Positions 1 through 10,918 of a stretch of DNA of 39,952 bases are shown here, piece by piece (within the stretch, counting starts at the first letter, position 1; every line of letters begins with the position of its first letter). The translations under genes were made by a program, and so were the position numbers. The notes under the pieces were generated by a model. The model was not told where the DNA came from. It worked only from the letters and a program-made list of their open reading frames with translations, and ran no database searches. Source of the stretch: Selaginella moellendorffii (taxonomy: Eukaryota > Streptophyta > Lycopodiopsida > Selaginellales > Selaginellaceae); the NCBI RefSeq assembly GCF_000143415.4, contig NW_003314318.1, forward strand, positions 162,678-202,629, read 5' to 3'.

Positions 1-1120
1 GACTCTCTAGATCCACCACTTGTCACCATGTATCTCAGTTGTACAGTGATCTCGGATGTACTACATCCTCACACCCCCACTTAGTCGAGATCAGCTTGCG
101 AAGGCTAGATTAGAAAAAAGAAACTAATGCTAAACCACTGAAATCAGCATCTTGTGGTGTTGAACAACAGTAGCAGCACGTTCTAAGGTACCCAAGCTTG
201 CACACAGCCCAGCTTGTATCAAGACCTGTCAAAAACCAGCATTTTGTTCCATCTTCCCCACTCAAATGTGATCTCTCCATCAACCTCAAGGCCCTTGCAC
301 ACAGCAATTTCCAGGAAGAAGAGAAGCCTCTTGGCAGCACTAGGAAATCTCCAGCCCAAGGAAGCTTCCTTGGCAGCAGGGGCATCAGATCGTCTCTAGC
401 AGTAGCAAGCAGTGCTACAACCCTTCCAATTCAAATCCAGGCCAATCTCAATCAAGAACTGCCTCTATTTTAGGGTTGCCTGCACAAAACAAAATAGACA
501 AGAAAACCTCCATCTTGATATTTTCAATTCACAGCCACTCTAGATCAGGAGGCTTGTTGTCTTCCTCCTCCATTCAGCCCACGATTTAACCCCTAAGCTC
601 CAATACCATGTTGAAAACTAAGGAAGAAGAGAAATACTCTATTGCTCAGATATCATCATTGCTATATATACATAGGTGAGAGTTGTGACTCTCTAGATCC
701 ACCACATGTCACCACGTGTCTCAGCCATACAGTGATCTCGGATGGATGTAAGAGGATGGGGAAGCCAACACAACACAATATGATGCCATTGCAGCCACTT
801 TTTCCAGTTTTACCATTTGAGAAGTGGGGAATCAATTTTGTGGGACCTCTTCCATCTTCAAGGCATACTCACTGTAGGTATGTGCTAATTTATACAAATT
901 ATGTGACCTTTAGCTTTGGTGTTGCGAGTGCTGGAGATAATTCGAAGCCAACTAAATAAGAAACTTTGTAAGGACATTCGTTTTCACCTTGCAAAGGCGC
1001 TCGCCCATGTGCTCCTTCTGTCTTGCATTTACAATGTAAATGAGATCCATCCGGCAGAAACTGAGATGTGCTTGGATTGTGTGATAAATTTCCTTCCAAA
1101 TGGCAAGGATTTGAACTTGT
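1..1120. mobile_element. LTR retrotransposon remnants (mixed)
   Basis: No intact gene is visible here. A segment beginning GACTCTCTAGATCCACCAC occurs at 1-57 and again, diverged, at 688-745, as expected for two copies of an LTR piece. At 597-608 the plus strand reads CTCCAATACCAT, the reverse complement of a tRNA-iMet-type primer-binding site, followed by TGTTGAAAAC; this fits a minus-oriented copia-like element with its LTR to the right. From about 760 to 960 the plus strand encodes a fragment like the start of a gypsy integrase core (MPLQPLFPVLPFEKWG then NFVGPLP), with Asn where the catalytic Asp is usual. The frame breaks soon after. I infer two unrelated, degraded elements side by side; their outer borders are not resolved. 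Confidence 0.55.
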
Positions 1121-1165
1121 TTGAGGGGCGATGATTGTGGCGATTCCCGTCCTGGCAGCTTCGGC

Positions 1166-1260
1166 AATGTGGATTTCATGAAGAAAATGCGTGGAATGAA
1201 TGATCTCTACATTTCAAACACGCTGGTGAGCTTGTATGGAAATTGGTGGAAGCTGAGAGG
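1166..1260 (+). pseudogene. possible PPR gene relic
   Basis: In the open frame upstream of the NFXL2 start, the translation contains MNDLYISNTLVSLYG, which closely resembles the PPR consensus for a helix pair (N-D-x-Y-I-x-N-x-L-V-x-x-Y-G) seen in the intact PPR genes of this window. The next residues (NWWKLRGLYRGG) depart from the usual KCGS continuation. It is too short and diverged to be a working domain and probably lies in the 5' region of the NFXL2 transcript. The call rests on this short match only. Confidence 0.3.
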
Positions 1261-1465
1261 GCTTTACAGAGGTGGGGTATCACAGTGTGGTCTCTTTGGA
1301 GCTAGGGCAAAAACTTTTCCCTCCTTGTTTTGTAAAGATACTTTGTCAGAAGAATATTCGCCAAGCCCAAGAGCCCTAAATTTCGGGGATCTGGAGAGCG
1401 AGGCGCGAGGGCCAGGGCGCGTCGCCGGGTATGTTCTAGATCGCTGCACACTCTCCGAAATAAGG

Positions 1466-4400
1466 ATGCAGCAAGCTTGGGACAAGCCGCTGCTGCCGAA
1501 TCCAGCCAGGTTGGAGGAGCTCCATCCCTCGATCAAGAACCAGCTCGAGGTTTCTAGCAGCGACGACGACGAGCGGGATTATAGCAGCGGTGGGGATGAC
1601 GAACCCGGGGCTTCGATCTTCCGGAATTATCCGGGAGTAGCCGCGACAGATAATGATCCAGGGCAGCTTTTCCAGGCGGGTGTGAATCGGATCAACAGCC
1701 TCGTGGCCGCGACCAAGGGCGGAGCATCGACGTGCTTGATCTGCCTCGAGAAAATCCGCAAGATTGATCCAATCTGGCACTGCAAGCAAGGATGTTTTGC
1801 GGTGCTTCACTTGGTTTGCATCCAGTCGTGGGCTCGCCAGGCACTCAGCACCAGCGAAAATTCTTCCGCTGGAAGAAACTCGAGCTCCAGGACTTCCCCG
1901 GCGTGCTGGCACTGTCCAAAGTGTCGACGGGACTATCCACAGGCAGAGATCCCGCGAGAGTATCGTTGCTACTGCGGCAAAGAGGTGGATCCAAGGTCCG
2001 ATCCTTGGCTCACTCCACACTCTTGCGGGGAGAGATGCGAGCTGGAGCTGGGACTTTGCTCGCACACTTGTGTGCTTCTTTGCCACCCCGGGCCGTGTCC
2101 GCCATGTCCTCAGCTCGTCCAGCTGGCTTGCCACTGTGGAAAGTTGGCGGAGCTCCGGCGCTGTGGCCACAAGAGCTTCTCCTGCCAAAGGCTTTGTTCC
2201 AAGCGCCTGGGCTGTGGAGTCCACTCCTGCGACGAGATTTGCCACGAAGGGGAGTGCAAGCCTTGCAGCAAGTTCGGTGTCCATCGCTGCCGGTGTGGGA
2301 GTGTGACTGAAGTTCGCCCCTGCTCTCAAGCCGATTTCCAGTGCGAGAGGATTTGTGACAAGGAGTTGAGCTGCAAGAAGCACGTATGCGGGAAGCAGTG
2401 TCATGCTGGGGGCTGTGGAGAGTGTGAACTTCAAGGGAGGAGGACTTGCGCCTGTGGGAAGGAGGCGTACAAGGATCTAGCCTGTGATGTTAAAGTGCCG
2501 ACGTGTGGATCAACATGTGAGAAGTTACTGGCCTGTGGACTTCATCGATGTCCGGAACGGTGTCATGCTGGTTCTTGTGTGGGGACCTGTCGAGTTTTGA
2601 TCAACAAGCGATGTCGCTGTGGGAGCACGGCGAAGGAGGTCTGTGTTTCTATGTGTCTGCAACTATCTATGTTTCTTAGTTGAAGTTTTGTGTAGGTTCC
2701 TTGCTACCAGGATCTTGTTTGTGAACGGAAGTGCCAACACATACGGAACTGCCAGCGTCATGCGTGCAGGCGGAGGTGCTGTGACGGGGATTGCCCACCT
2801 TGTTCTGAGGTACACGAACTTGTTTTGTTTTCTTTGGCATGACGTTAGTTTTCTGCTGGTCCTGGACAGATTTGTGGCAAAAAGTTGAGATGTGGTAATC
2901 ACAAGTGTCCAGCTCCTTGTCACAGGTATCTATGCTGGTGAGGCTCTGGTTTTATATTTTGAAATATTCTTCTTATTATACTGTTGCTGTTGTTCGTGTT
3001 CAGAGGTTTATGTGCACCTTGCCCTTTAACTGTGAAAATTTCGTGTCAATGTGGATTCACTACACTCGAGGTATGTTTTGAATTTTTTATGTTCATTTGT
3101 GAAATTCTTTTCTAGGTTCCTTGTGGCGCAGACAAAGATGTGAAGCCTCCAAAATGCTCAAAACGCTGTCAGAGACCACAAATCTGTGGTCACGGTGATT
3201 TATGCAAGGTACTCTGATAAACCTATGGCTTCTAATATTACATTACATCTTGTATTGCAGCCTCACAGATGCCATTATGGACCATGTCCGCCTTGTCAAC
3301 TGCTGTGCAACAAGAAACTTGATTGTGGTCATTCGTGTAACCAGAGGTATTATTTTGGATGCATTAGCTTTGTAGACGCTAAAATTTTTGCTTCTAGGTG
3401 TCATGGACCACGACTAACATGTCCAGTCTTGAAGGGAACCAAGAAAGAACGCAAAGCTGTGATTTCTCCCATTCCAGGCTCTCCATGTCCACCATGTTCT
3501 GTTCTTGTGTCGAGGCCGTGCATGGGCAAACATCCGGCCGGGTCGAGGATGGTACTGGCTTATTGATTTACTGGACCGGTCTATCATTTTAACTACTGCA
3601 TTGCAGGTCCCGTGTAATGACGAATCAAGATTTTCCTGTGAAAAACCATGCGGAAATCTTTTGTCGTGCGGAAATCACTTTTGCCGAGATCTTTGTCATG
3701 TAGTTACCATCAGTCGTGCTCTATCGAATGGAACGGTCGTGGCCTCGGGTGGTGCTCAGCAATACGATTCGTGCAGCTCTTGCCGGCTGAAATGCACAAA
3801 GGTATAACCGTTTGTTTCTTGTCGTTGATCTGAAGTGGTGTTTTGTTTCGCAGACTCGGGATCCACCTTGTCCACATCCTTGTGAGATTGGCTGCCACAC
3901 TGGGAAATGCCCGGCGTGCAAGGTTTCCTTGAAGAAGTCTTGCCATTGCGGTACTCTTGTGCGCACACTGGAATGTAGCGCCTTTGGTTGCCTTTCCGAG
4001 GACGAACGCATCGAGTTGCTTTCATGCAAAGGTCCTTGCCACAGGTTTGGCTACATAATTCTTTCCTTTAGGATACAGTCTTTGATGAACCTCTTGCATG
4101 CAGGAAGCTTGAGAACTGCTCGCACTTGTGCTCGGAAATTTGTCATCCAGGCTCCTGTCCAAGCCTGTGCTCCAAGAAGGTATGCTACGAATCCAAAAGC
4201 AAACGAATTGAATTGACTCATGAATCCCACCCAGGTCACTACAAGATGTGCATGTCAGCGCATACGGAAAGCGTATCAGTGCTTTGAAGTTCAAGCTGCG
4301 CGAGAGAAACAATCGGCTTTAGTTCCGTGCGATCAAGATTGTTTGAAGGCCAAAGCCTCGCAGGAGCTGGAAGAAGATTTGCAGCACAAACAAGCAGCAG

Positions 4401-4763
4401 ACAAAGAGGTACGTGGTTCTAACGATCGATTTTTCATTTATGCTTTTGCTTCTCTTTTGCAGCTACGTCGTGATGACTTGAAGAAGGTCCTGCCGAAACA
4501 ACGGAAAGTACGCGCACCGAGAAGCGCTCATGGGGACTGGAAGTACAAGGTACCTTTTCTCTTTCCCTTCTTTCATGGCACTGTTCTAAATGGAAACTTG
4601 CAAATTGCAGGAGAGCTTGCAAATTGCAATGAGATATGCTCTAGTGGTTGCTCTTGTGCTGGGAGCGGTAGCAATGGCCTACTATGGCGCCAAAGCTCTG
4701 CGAAGCCTCTCGGACTGGATGGACGAGATCGACAACCAGAGGCCCAGAGCAAAACTTCATTGA
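1466..4763 (+). CDS. NFXL2: NF-X1-type zinc finger protein, NFXL2-like
   Basis: I read 13 exons: 1466-2638, 2696-2809, 2870-2925, 3004-3070, 3116-3208, 3261-3346, 3398-3551, 3607-3801, 3854-4044, 4104-4179, 4235-4408, 4463-4549 and 4611-4763. All have GT/AG borders and consistent phase and give 872 residues. The N-terminus has an acidic stretch, then a RING/PHD-like finger from about residue 90 (CLICLE ... HLVCIQSW ... CPKC). About ten NF-X1 fingers follow, of the type [18 protein letters not shown]. The last exon encodes a hydrophobic segment ([18 protein letters not shown]), a likely tail anchor. In Arabidopsis, NFXL2 is a regulator linked to clock and stress responses, and NF-X1 RING fingers can act as ubiquitin ligases; neither role is tested here. 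The ATG at 1466 was chosen because family similarity starts there; the frame is open further upstream. The 3' end converges on the bilin reductase gene. Confidence 0.93.
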
Positions 4764-4814
4764 AAGTTTTCCTACTCTAGAAAGCTTTGGTTTTGGAAAT
4801 AAAGAGAGATGGTT

Positions 4815-5934
4815 TCATTGGCGCTGTTTGGCTTTGTGGCATGGAATGCTGATTCCTGGACAGAGGAACTTGTAGCAAAACTTTTGTGTCCACTGTAACA
4901 GAAACGTTACTTCGTTGCTTCGTCAAAAGACTTTGATTTGATTGCTTACCTCGGTTCCAAAGTAGCTGCTAAAAACTTTGAAAGCGGGATCTCGATCTGC
5001 CAGGTAGCGGTCGTAAGCAGCTTGTTTCTCGTGGCATCTCAGACAAAAGCCTGGATCCTCATTTGGCTCCAAAGAATGCAGAGATTTCAAGTATGTTGCG
5101 ACATATTGCGTATAAACTGTGTACATTCCACCGCTCGACACCTGTTTTTGTAAGATCAGATCAATGAGGAGTTGTAAGTCGCCGAAGCTGGAGAATTTTG
5201 CTTACCTCGAGATCGGGCTCCGAAGATCCTTGATCTGATCGAAAGAAGATCATTTGCTCCGATGCGAACTTGTCTTTGTCAAAGAAACGATCAGACATTT
5301 CACTGCACCGTGCTGCAAAAGGCTGGCGAAGCAACGCGAGCGGACGAATGTACTTCTCCAAGTAGCCTTGATCTTGAAAGAGTGGTATAAAATCTACCAC
5401 GCACAGGATCTTGTTCGCGCCAAACGAGAGCAAATCTATTCCCAGTAACGGGAGATCGAAACTAGATCAAATTCGAAAGACATGTATCAGAAGCCGATGA
5501 GAAAAATGAAAACATACCTGTTGTCTGGATAGAGCAAAGCATTGAGCGCTTGGCAAGCTCTCCCGGCATCGAAGTACGTGATTCTGATACGCCGGAGCCT
5601 CCTTGACGAGTAGAGCCAGTTATAAACATTTGCCTTGCGCGGAGAGCTTTTGAATGCGAGCTGATCGTCTAGCGGAAGAGCTTGTACATCTGGGGCCGAG
5701 TCTAGCAGCTGGAAGCAGAGAAAATCCAAGTAAGGCTTGTAGAGAAGTGCTCCTTGTTCTATCGGCTCGAGCATTTTCATGCCTGGAAGAGACTGTGAAA
5801 GACGAGAGTTAGTCCCGAAGAATGAAAAAAATTGATACCTTTGGAACTCTGTCCTGTGTTGTTTGTTGGTGGCTTTGAGTGCTAGCTGCCAGAGCTTCGC
5901 GCGTCACGCAGCAGCAAGCAAGAGCCCTAGCCAT
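4815..5934 (-). CDS. ferredoxin-dependent bilin reductase (HY2/PUBS family)
   Basis: Minus-strand exons are 5934-5839, 5792-5518, 5461-5206, 5141-4950 and 4892-4815, giving 298 residues. The family reduces biliverdin IX-alpha with electrons from ferredoxin to make the linear tetrapyrrole chromophore of phytochromes, in plastids. Family features seen: a central block ending NALLYPDN, then FDLPLLGIDLLSFGANK across the second intron, VVDFIPL, FASEQMIFFRS, and a C-terminal YDRYLADRDPAF ... YFGTEWTQKF. The FASEQM and C-terminal blocks look closer to PebA/PUBS-like enzymes than to angiosperm HY2, so phycourobilin or phytochromobilin synthase are both possible. The N-terminus (MARALACCCVTREALAAS) could be a short plastid transit peptide. 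The ATG lies 25 bp past the stop codon of the upstream PPR gene, inside a perfect inverted repeat. Confidence 0.9.
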
Positions 5935-5950
5935 CAACTTAAAGTTGATG
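5932..5950. repeat. perfect 19-bp inverted repeat over a start codon
   Basis: CATCAACTT (5932-5940), one central A, then AAGTTGATG (5942-5950) form perfect 9-bp arms. The bilin reductase ATG (5934-5932 on the minus strand) is the outer end of one arm, so in the mRNA the AUG would sit in the base of a possible 9-bp hairpin. This occupies most of the 25 bp between the PPR stop codon and the reductase start. A regulatory role is only an inference. Confidence 0.8.
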
Positions 5951-5959
5951 TAATCCCCC

Positions 5960-8768
5960 TTAAGGTGCCTTAAGTCGCCGGAGAGCTCCCATTTCTTCCT
6001 CCATTTTCCACCTTTCCTCCAGCATCCCAGCACCAGCATAGATACTCGCCATAAGAGCACACGCTGCTCCATTCTTCTCCAGCTTCATCACAGCCTCGAA
6101 AGCCAGCCTTCCAGCTTCTACGTTGTTCCACTCTCGAGCAGCCCCCAGCAAAGTCATCCAGATGATAGCGTTTGGCTCCAGAGGCATGCTTTTTACCATC
6201 GCCACTGCATCGCTCAGTCGGTTCGCCCGGCTCAAGAGATCGATGACGCAAGTGTAGTGCTTGATTCCTGGAACCACGCCGTACTTTGGAGAAGCCATCG
6301 CCTGGAAGTACTCCATGCCTTTGTCGATCGAGCCAGCATGGCTACACGCTGTGAGAACCGATAGGAAAGTAAGCTCGTCTGGCCTTAGTCTTTCTCTTTG
6401 GAGTCCCTCGAACAAAGTGAGCACCGTCTCGCAGTCCCCTTGACGACTATATCCATCGATGAGAGTGTTCCAAGTTACCAAGTCTCGTCTTCCTCTAGCC
6501 TCTTCGAAAACTCGTTGAGCATCGACCATGCTGCCACACTTCCCGTAAAGATCCACCAAGGAGTTGACGATCACTATCTGGTCCTTGAGTCCAGCCTCTC
6601 TGATCTCCTTCTCGAGCTCAATCCCAGCTTCTAGAGATCCCAAACCTCCACAAGCTTTAAGCGCAGCGACAAAAGTGATGGCCACTGGTTGAACGCCTCG
6701 TTGTTTCATCTGTGAGTAGAGTTCTAGAGCGAGCTGGGGTGCGCCATTCTCGACGTATCCCAGGATGAGGCAGTTCCACGAAACCACACAGCGAGCGTCC
6801 TCGTCCATGCTGCTAAAACCCTTGTGAGCGTCCACCATGCTCCCACAGTTCGCATACATATCGATCAGGCTATTGGCGACGTAGCTGCAACGGTCGTGAC
6901 CATCTCTCGCTGCTCGACTGTGAATCGCCCGGCCTTTCCTCAGGCACTCCACTTTCAGATCTTTTCCATCGACTTCTCTCGCGGCTAGAAGAGCACAGGC
7001 CTTGAGAGCAGCCACAATGGTCACTCCATCCGCTTCAACACGGCCTTCGTTCTCCATTCGACTGTAAAGCTCGAGAGCTAGCTCTGGATTGCCACTTTCA
7101 GCATTTCCTAGGATAATCGCGGTCCAGGACACCACGCTCTTATGCCGAATTCTCTCGAAGCTTTTCAGTGCTTCAGCCAAGCTGCCACATTTGGAGTACA
7201 TATCCACCAGCGCGTTGGCGACAAACACTGGCAGATCGTTGTCACTCCAGTGCTGAGAAATTTGCATGTGGAGTTTTCTGCCGCGTTCTAGACACTCTGT
7301 CTTCCCGGCGAGGTCTTCTTTCTCGGCGAGCTTGATACAGGCCTTGAGTGTAGCGACGAAAGTCACAGCATCTGGCGTGAAACCTTCGTCTTGCATTTGC
7401 TGGAAGAGCTTGAATGCCTGCTCACTGTCGCCAGTCTCGGCATAACCCGCAATCATCGACGTCCAGGTGACAACGCTGCGAGGAATGCTTCCGAACACTT
7501 TGCTGGCGTCTTCCATGCTACCGCACTTGGCATATAAGTCCAGCAGAGCACTCGCCACAAACTCGTGTGAGAGATGACGGCCCCTGGAAGCCTGTGAGTG
7601 AAAAGCTCGCGCTTTGTTCAAGCATTCGAGCTTGACGAGCTTCCCCTGGACAAGCACACCTTGTTCCTTGCCTGCCAAAGCAATGCAGGCCTTGAGCACC
7701 GCGAGATAAGTCACGTAGTTTGTACCGCAGCCTCGTCCCTCTTCGTGTAGCATTTGCTGGAAGAGGTCCAAAGCAATCTGCCCCTCGCCACTCTCGGCAT
7801 ATCCCAGGATGATCGTATTCCACGAGACAATGCTGCGATGTTTCATGCCGTCAAAAACTTGGCGTGCTTCGACCATGCTCCCACACTTGGAATACATGTC
7901 CACAAGAGCGTTGGCGAGAAACAAATGGAGCTCTCCATCACCCTCGACCGCTCTATAGTGAACAGCACGGCCCTTGTCCAAGCAATCTGCCACCTTTTGG
8001 TTCTTTCCGCCTTCTCTCGCAGCTGCCAAGCTGGAACAAGCCTTCACCGCAGCGAGAAAGGTGACATAGTTTGGAGAACAGCCGCCTGTCCGTTGCTCGT
8101 CAAGCATCCGGGAGTAAATCTCTAGCGCTGTTTTTCCCTCTCCACTCTCCGCATAGCCGAGGATCAAACAGTTCCAAGGCACCACGTTTCGCTGCTTCAT
8201 GCTGTCAAAAACACGTCGAGCATCCACCAGGCTTCCACACTTGGCGTACATGTCCACCAGCGAGCTAGCAACGAAGATGTTGTGGCAGTCACCATTTTCC
8301 AGCACAGTGGCGTGGATTTTCCTCCCTGTCTCTAAATCCCTGGAGCTACTACAGGCCTTGAGAGCACCCAAAACCACGGAGACTCTGGGCTTTATTCCCA
8401 GCTCTCGAAACCTGTTGTAGATTCGTAGCGGCTCTACCCTTTCCTTCTCTCCCGTTCTTGCTGTTCTTGATTTTGTTGTATCGGAAGTGGATCGAAAAGT
8501 GGGACGTTCGTCGAGCCGCTGGAGCTTGGTAGACACCCAGGATGGACAGAGCCGTGAGTGAATCCACAGGCATTCTCCAGTGGATGCATGCTTGAAATCT
8601 GGATAGCTCGGGCTCCTCTGCAGGAAACCGCCAAATCTAAGTTCGAACTAAGTAAAGTGGAAGAGAAAAAAAAAAATAATCCGTCCATACCTTGTTCCTT
8701 CTGTTGTCCCACCAGAGTGAAGGATCTTCAAAGAACTTCCGCCATAGCCGCTCCTCGCTCATTTGCAT
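5960..8768 (-). CDS. PLS-class PPR protein with N-terminal PDF motif
   Basis: There are two exons: 8768-8691 (26 codons) and 8617-5960, with a 73-bp GT/AG intron; the product is 911 residues. The large exon has no in-frame ATG before the first PPRs and meets a TAG at 8650-8648, so an upstream start is needed. The short exon provides ATG and the sequence MSEERLWRKFFEDPSLWWDN. Splicing joins it in phase to SPSYPDFKHASTGECLWI ... PSWV. Together these match the roughly 50-residue 'PDF motif' of OSB organellar single-stranded-DNA-binding proteins (WWDNR ... PDFKH ... TGE-LW ... P-WV). About 20 PPR motifs follow, with repeated LVDMYAKCGS and SWN/SWT blocks, ending in an E-type motif (ASIYAGAGMLEER); there is no DYW domain. 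PLS proteins normally bind organellar transcripts for C-to-U editing. No clear targeting peptide precedes the motif. The reductase gene starts 25 bp downstream. Confidence 0.88.
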
Positions 8769-9542
8769 CGAGCAAGAAAACAAATGAGTTTTACGCCTTT
8801 CGAGCGCGCATCATTCAGTTCGCTGCAAATGGAAGGAACAGTCGCATGAAAAAGAAAGAAAGGAAAATACCACGGAAGAAAGAACGAAAAACCTCGTAAT
8901 TTCGGTCCCTGATGCAAAATCCCGCTCGAAATATTTGCGATGAACCATTCAAAGGAAGATTAACGATCGGCGCCACACTTACCAGGCCGGAGAGCTTAAA
9001 CGCTGGCTGCAAATCAAAAGAACGCGACACAAATCAACGCATTCTTCACCCAGCGCCCTACTTGCGATAAACCCTAGTCATGAACCCTAATAACTTTTTG
9101 GCGGGTATTTGAACTCTTTTAAAAGGAGAACACAGCAGAGTTAGTAATCGCCAGCCTTTGGCGCATCCTGTGCCAAAAGGATTCTGGCCATGGAGATTGA
9201 TCGTCCCATGCTGAGAGAATCATAGGCGAGGAACCCTTTCCCGCTTCCAGGTGGTGGAGTCCATCGAGGGCTCCACCGTCAACTTGTTCCGAATGTTTTG
9301 ATCTTGGAGAACTTGATCACGGTCGGATTGCTATAGATATCAGCGAGGAAGAAAACCACACTATGATTTCTTTGTGAACATCAATCTCCCTATTTATTGT
9401 CTGGTGATCTTCAAAATGTGGAGTTCGTGAGCTGATCTGAACATAGTGCATTGCAACAGTTTTTGTTCTTTAAGCATGACATGCGTGGTGGCTGTACATA
9501 TATCCACCACCTTTGTGCTTTTGTACCCTAGATACCTCGTGA
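8769..9542. promoter_or_regulatory. divergent intergenic region between the PPR and MRS2-like genes
   Basis: No coding sequence was recognised. A telo-box-like AAACCCTAG lies at 9069-9077 with a second ACCCTAA just after it; such boxes are common near plant transcription starts. The start exon of the MRS2-like gene may lie in this interval, but I could not identify it. Confidence 0.4.
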
Positions 9543-10889
9543 ATATGCCCTGTTCTTGCTTCCTATATAAATTCGAAGCTCTGGTGCGCCTTGGCGGTGG
9601 ACAAGCACGAGTTCTTGCAGCTGGAAAGGGCAAGCATCATTCAGCGGACGGGAATACACGCACGGGACCTGCGAATTTTGGATCCATTACTCTCCAATCC
9701 TTCCACGATTCTAATCCGGGAGCGAGCCATTGTCCTCAACCTTGAGGTACTTATTATTATGCTATATTCTTGCTTCCTAATTGCTGGTTTTGTAGCATAT
9801 TAAAGCCATAATCACGAGGAATGAAGTGTTAGTAAGGAATCCCAACAATGTGGATGTGGTTCCTGTTATAGAGGAGCTTAGACAAAGGCTCAATGAAAAC
9901 AAGTTTGAGATTGAGGCACTGCAAGTGGCATTGGAATCCATTAACAAGTTCCTTGGTGCCCAAGTAGAGGAGCTAGAAACTCATGGATTCTCAGCTTTGG
10001 ATGACCTCCTTGCCAAGGTAATGAGTGGAGATTGTCACGTTTGTTTTTATCTTGTTCTTGGCAGATCAATAGATATAACTTGAAGCGAGTGCGAACCCTC
10101 AAAGGTGGAGTTGCTGGGCTTGTTGCTCGCCTTCAAAAGGTTGCGATAAAGTATTAACTTAAGTTTGGATTAATCCTGGGGCCTTTCAGGTGAATGTGGA
10201 GCTCGAGGACCTTTTAAAAGAGGACGATGATAATTATTTTTTTCCGGGAGCACATGAAGAGATTTTGGAGGTAAAATTTTATTTTCTTGAGAACTTATAT
10301 GTTCTTCAGTGGCATTTTATGCAAATTGAGGGGATGATAACGAAGCTTAAAACGGTAAATAGTCAAGTGTCTTAATTACATTCTTCTTAGTGCTTCTTAC
10401 ACAGCTAAGTGAACACGTAACCGACACTGAAAAACACATCAAAATACAGGTTTGATTTCGTTGTAATAATTTCTAACGCGTCATGCAACTCTCGCACAGA
10501 TTGTCAATCGCCGAAACGGTCTCATACAGGTCTAAATTTTTGCATAGCAATTCCTTCACTCTGTAAGTACTTTTCTTGTAGATTGGGCTCATCCTCAACG
10601 CATGCGTCCTCGCAATGTCCTTCTTTTCGATGATTGCTAGTTTCTTCGGAATGAACTTAGTTCCAAAAAGTTGGCAAATATGTTGTCATCCTAAGTTCTT
10701 CAACTTGGTAAGCTCCTGACCAGTTTCTAAACTTCTTAACGTGACAATTCTTTCCGTGCTCTTAATAAGGTGGTCATAGCATCTTTCTTTCTCTGCGTAA
10801 GTTTGTTCCTGGTTATCGTGATCTCTTTCCTCAGAAAGCATGGACTTTTGATCTTCAAAAGAAAGAGTTTACGTGAACATTATTACTAA
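9543..10889 (+). CDS. MRS2/MGT (CorA-like) magnesium transporter, start unresolved
   Basis: Nine in-phase exons can be read: up to 9746, 9796-10017, 10065-10139, 10190-10270, 10310-10354, 10405-10449, 10500-10529, 10582-10707 and 10770-10889. They give about 300 residues plus an unresolved N-terminus. Conserved MRS2 blocks appear in order: ARDLRILDPLLS, RERAIVLNLEHIKAIIT, a helical LRQRLNENKFEIEALQ stretch, LKRVRTLKGGV, the FMQIEG and DTEKHIKIQ pieces and RNGLIQ. Then comes the first membrane segment with the family GMN motif at 10648-10656, and a second (VVIASFFLCVSLFLVIVISF). These proteins form pentameric Mg2+ channels in organelle, plasma or vacuolar membranes. Exon 1 is open back to a TGA at 9540-9542 but has no ATG, so a start exon lies upstream or the copy is 5'-damaged. 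The linker after the acidic LEDLLKEDDD block is shorter than usual. The unbroken frame and good splice sites argue for recent or present function. Confidence 0.8.
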
Positions 10890-10918
10890 TAAAAACCAAA
10901 CGATTTTAAAAGGACTAA

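Noticed and set aside
1436-2434. 332-codon open frame on the minus strand
   Set aside because: It is antisense to the Cys-rich first exon of NFXL2; it has no family features, and the plus strand shows clear zinc fingers.
8434-8712. minus-strand frame overlapping the start of the PDF/PPR gene
   Set aside because: It begins at GTG, is in a different phase from the PPR frame, and reads through the predicted intron; the spliced model explains the conserved motif better.
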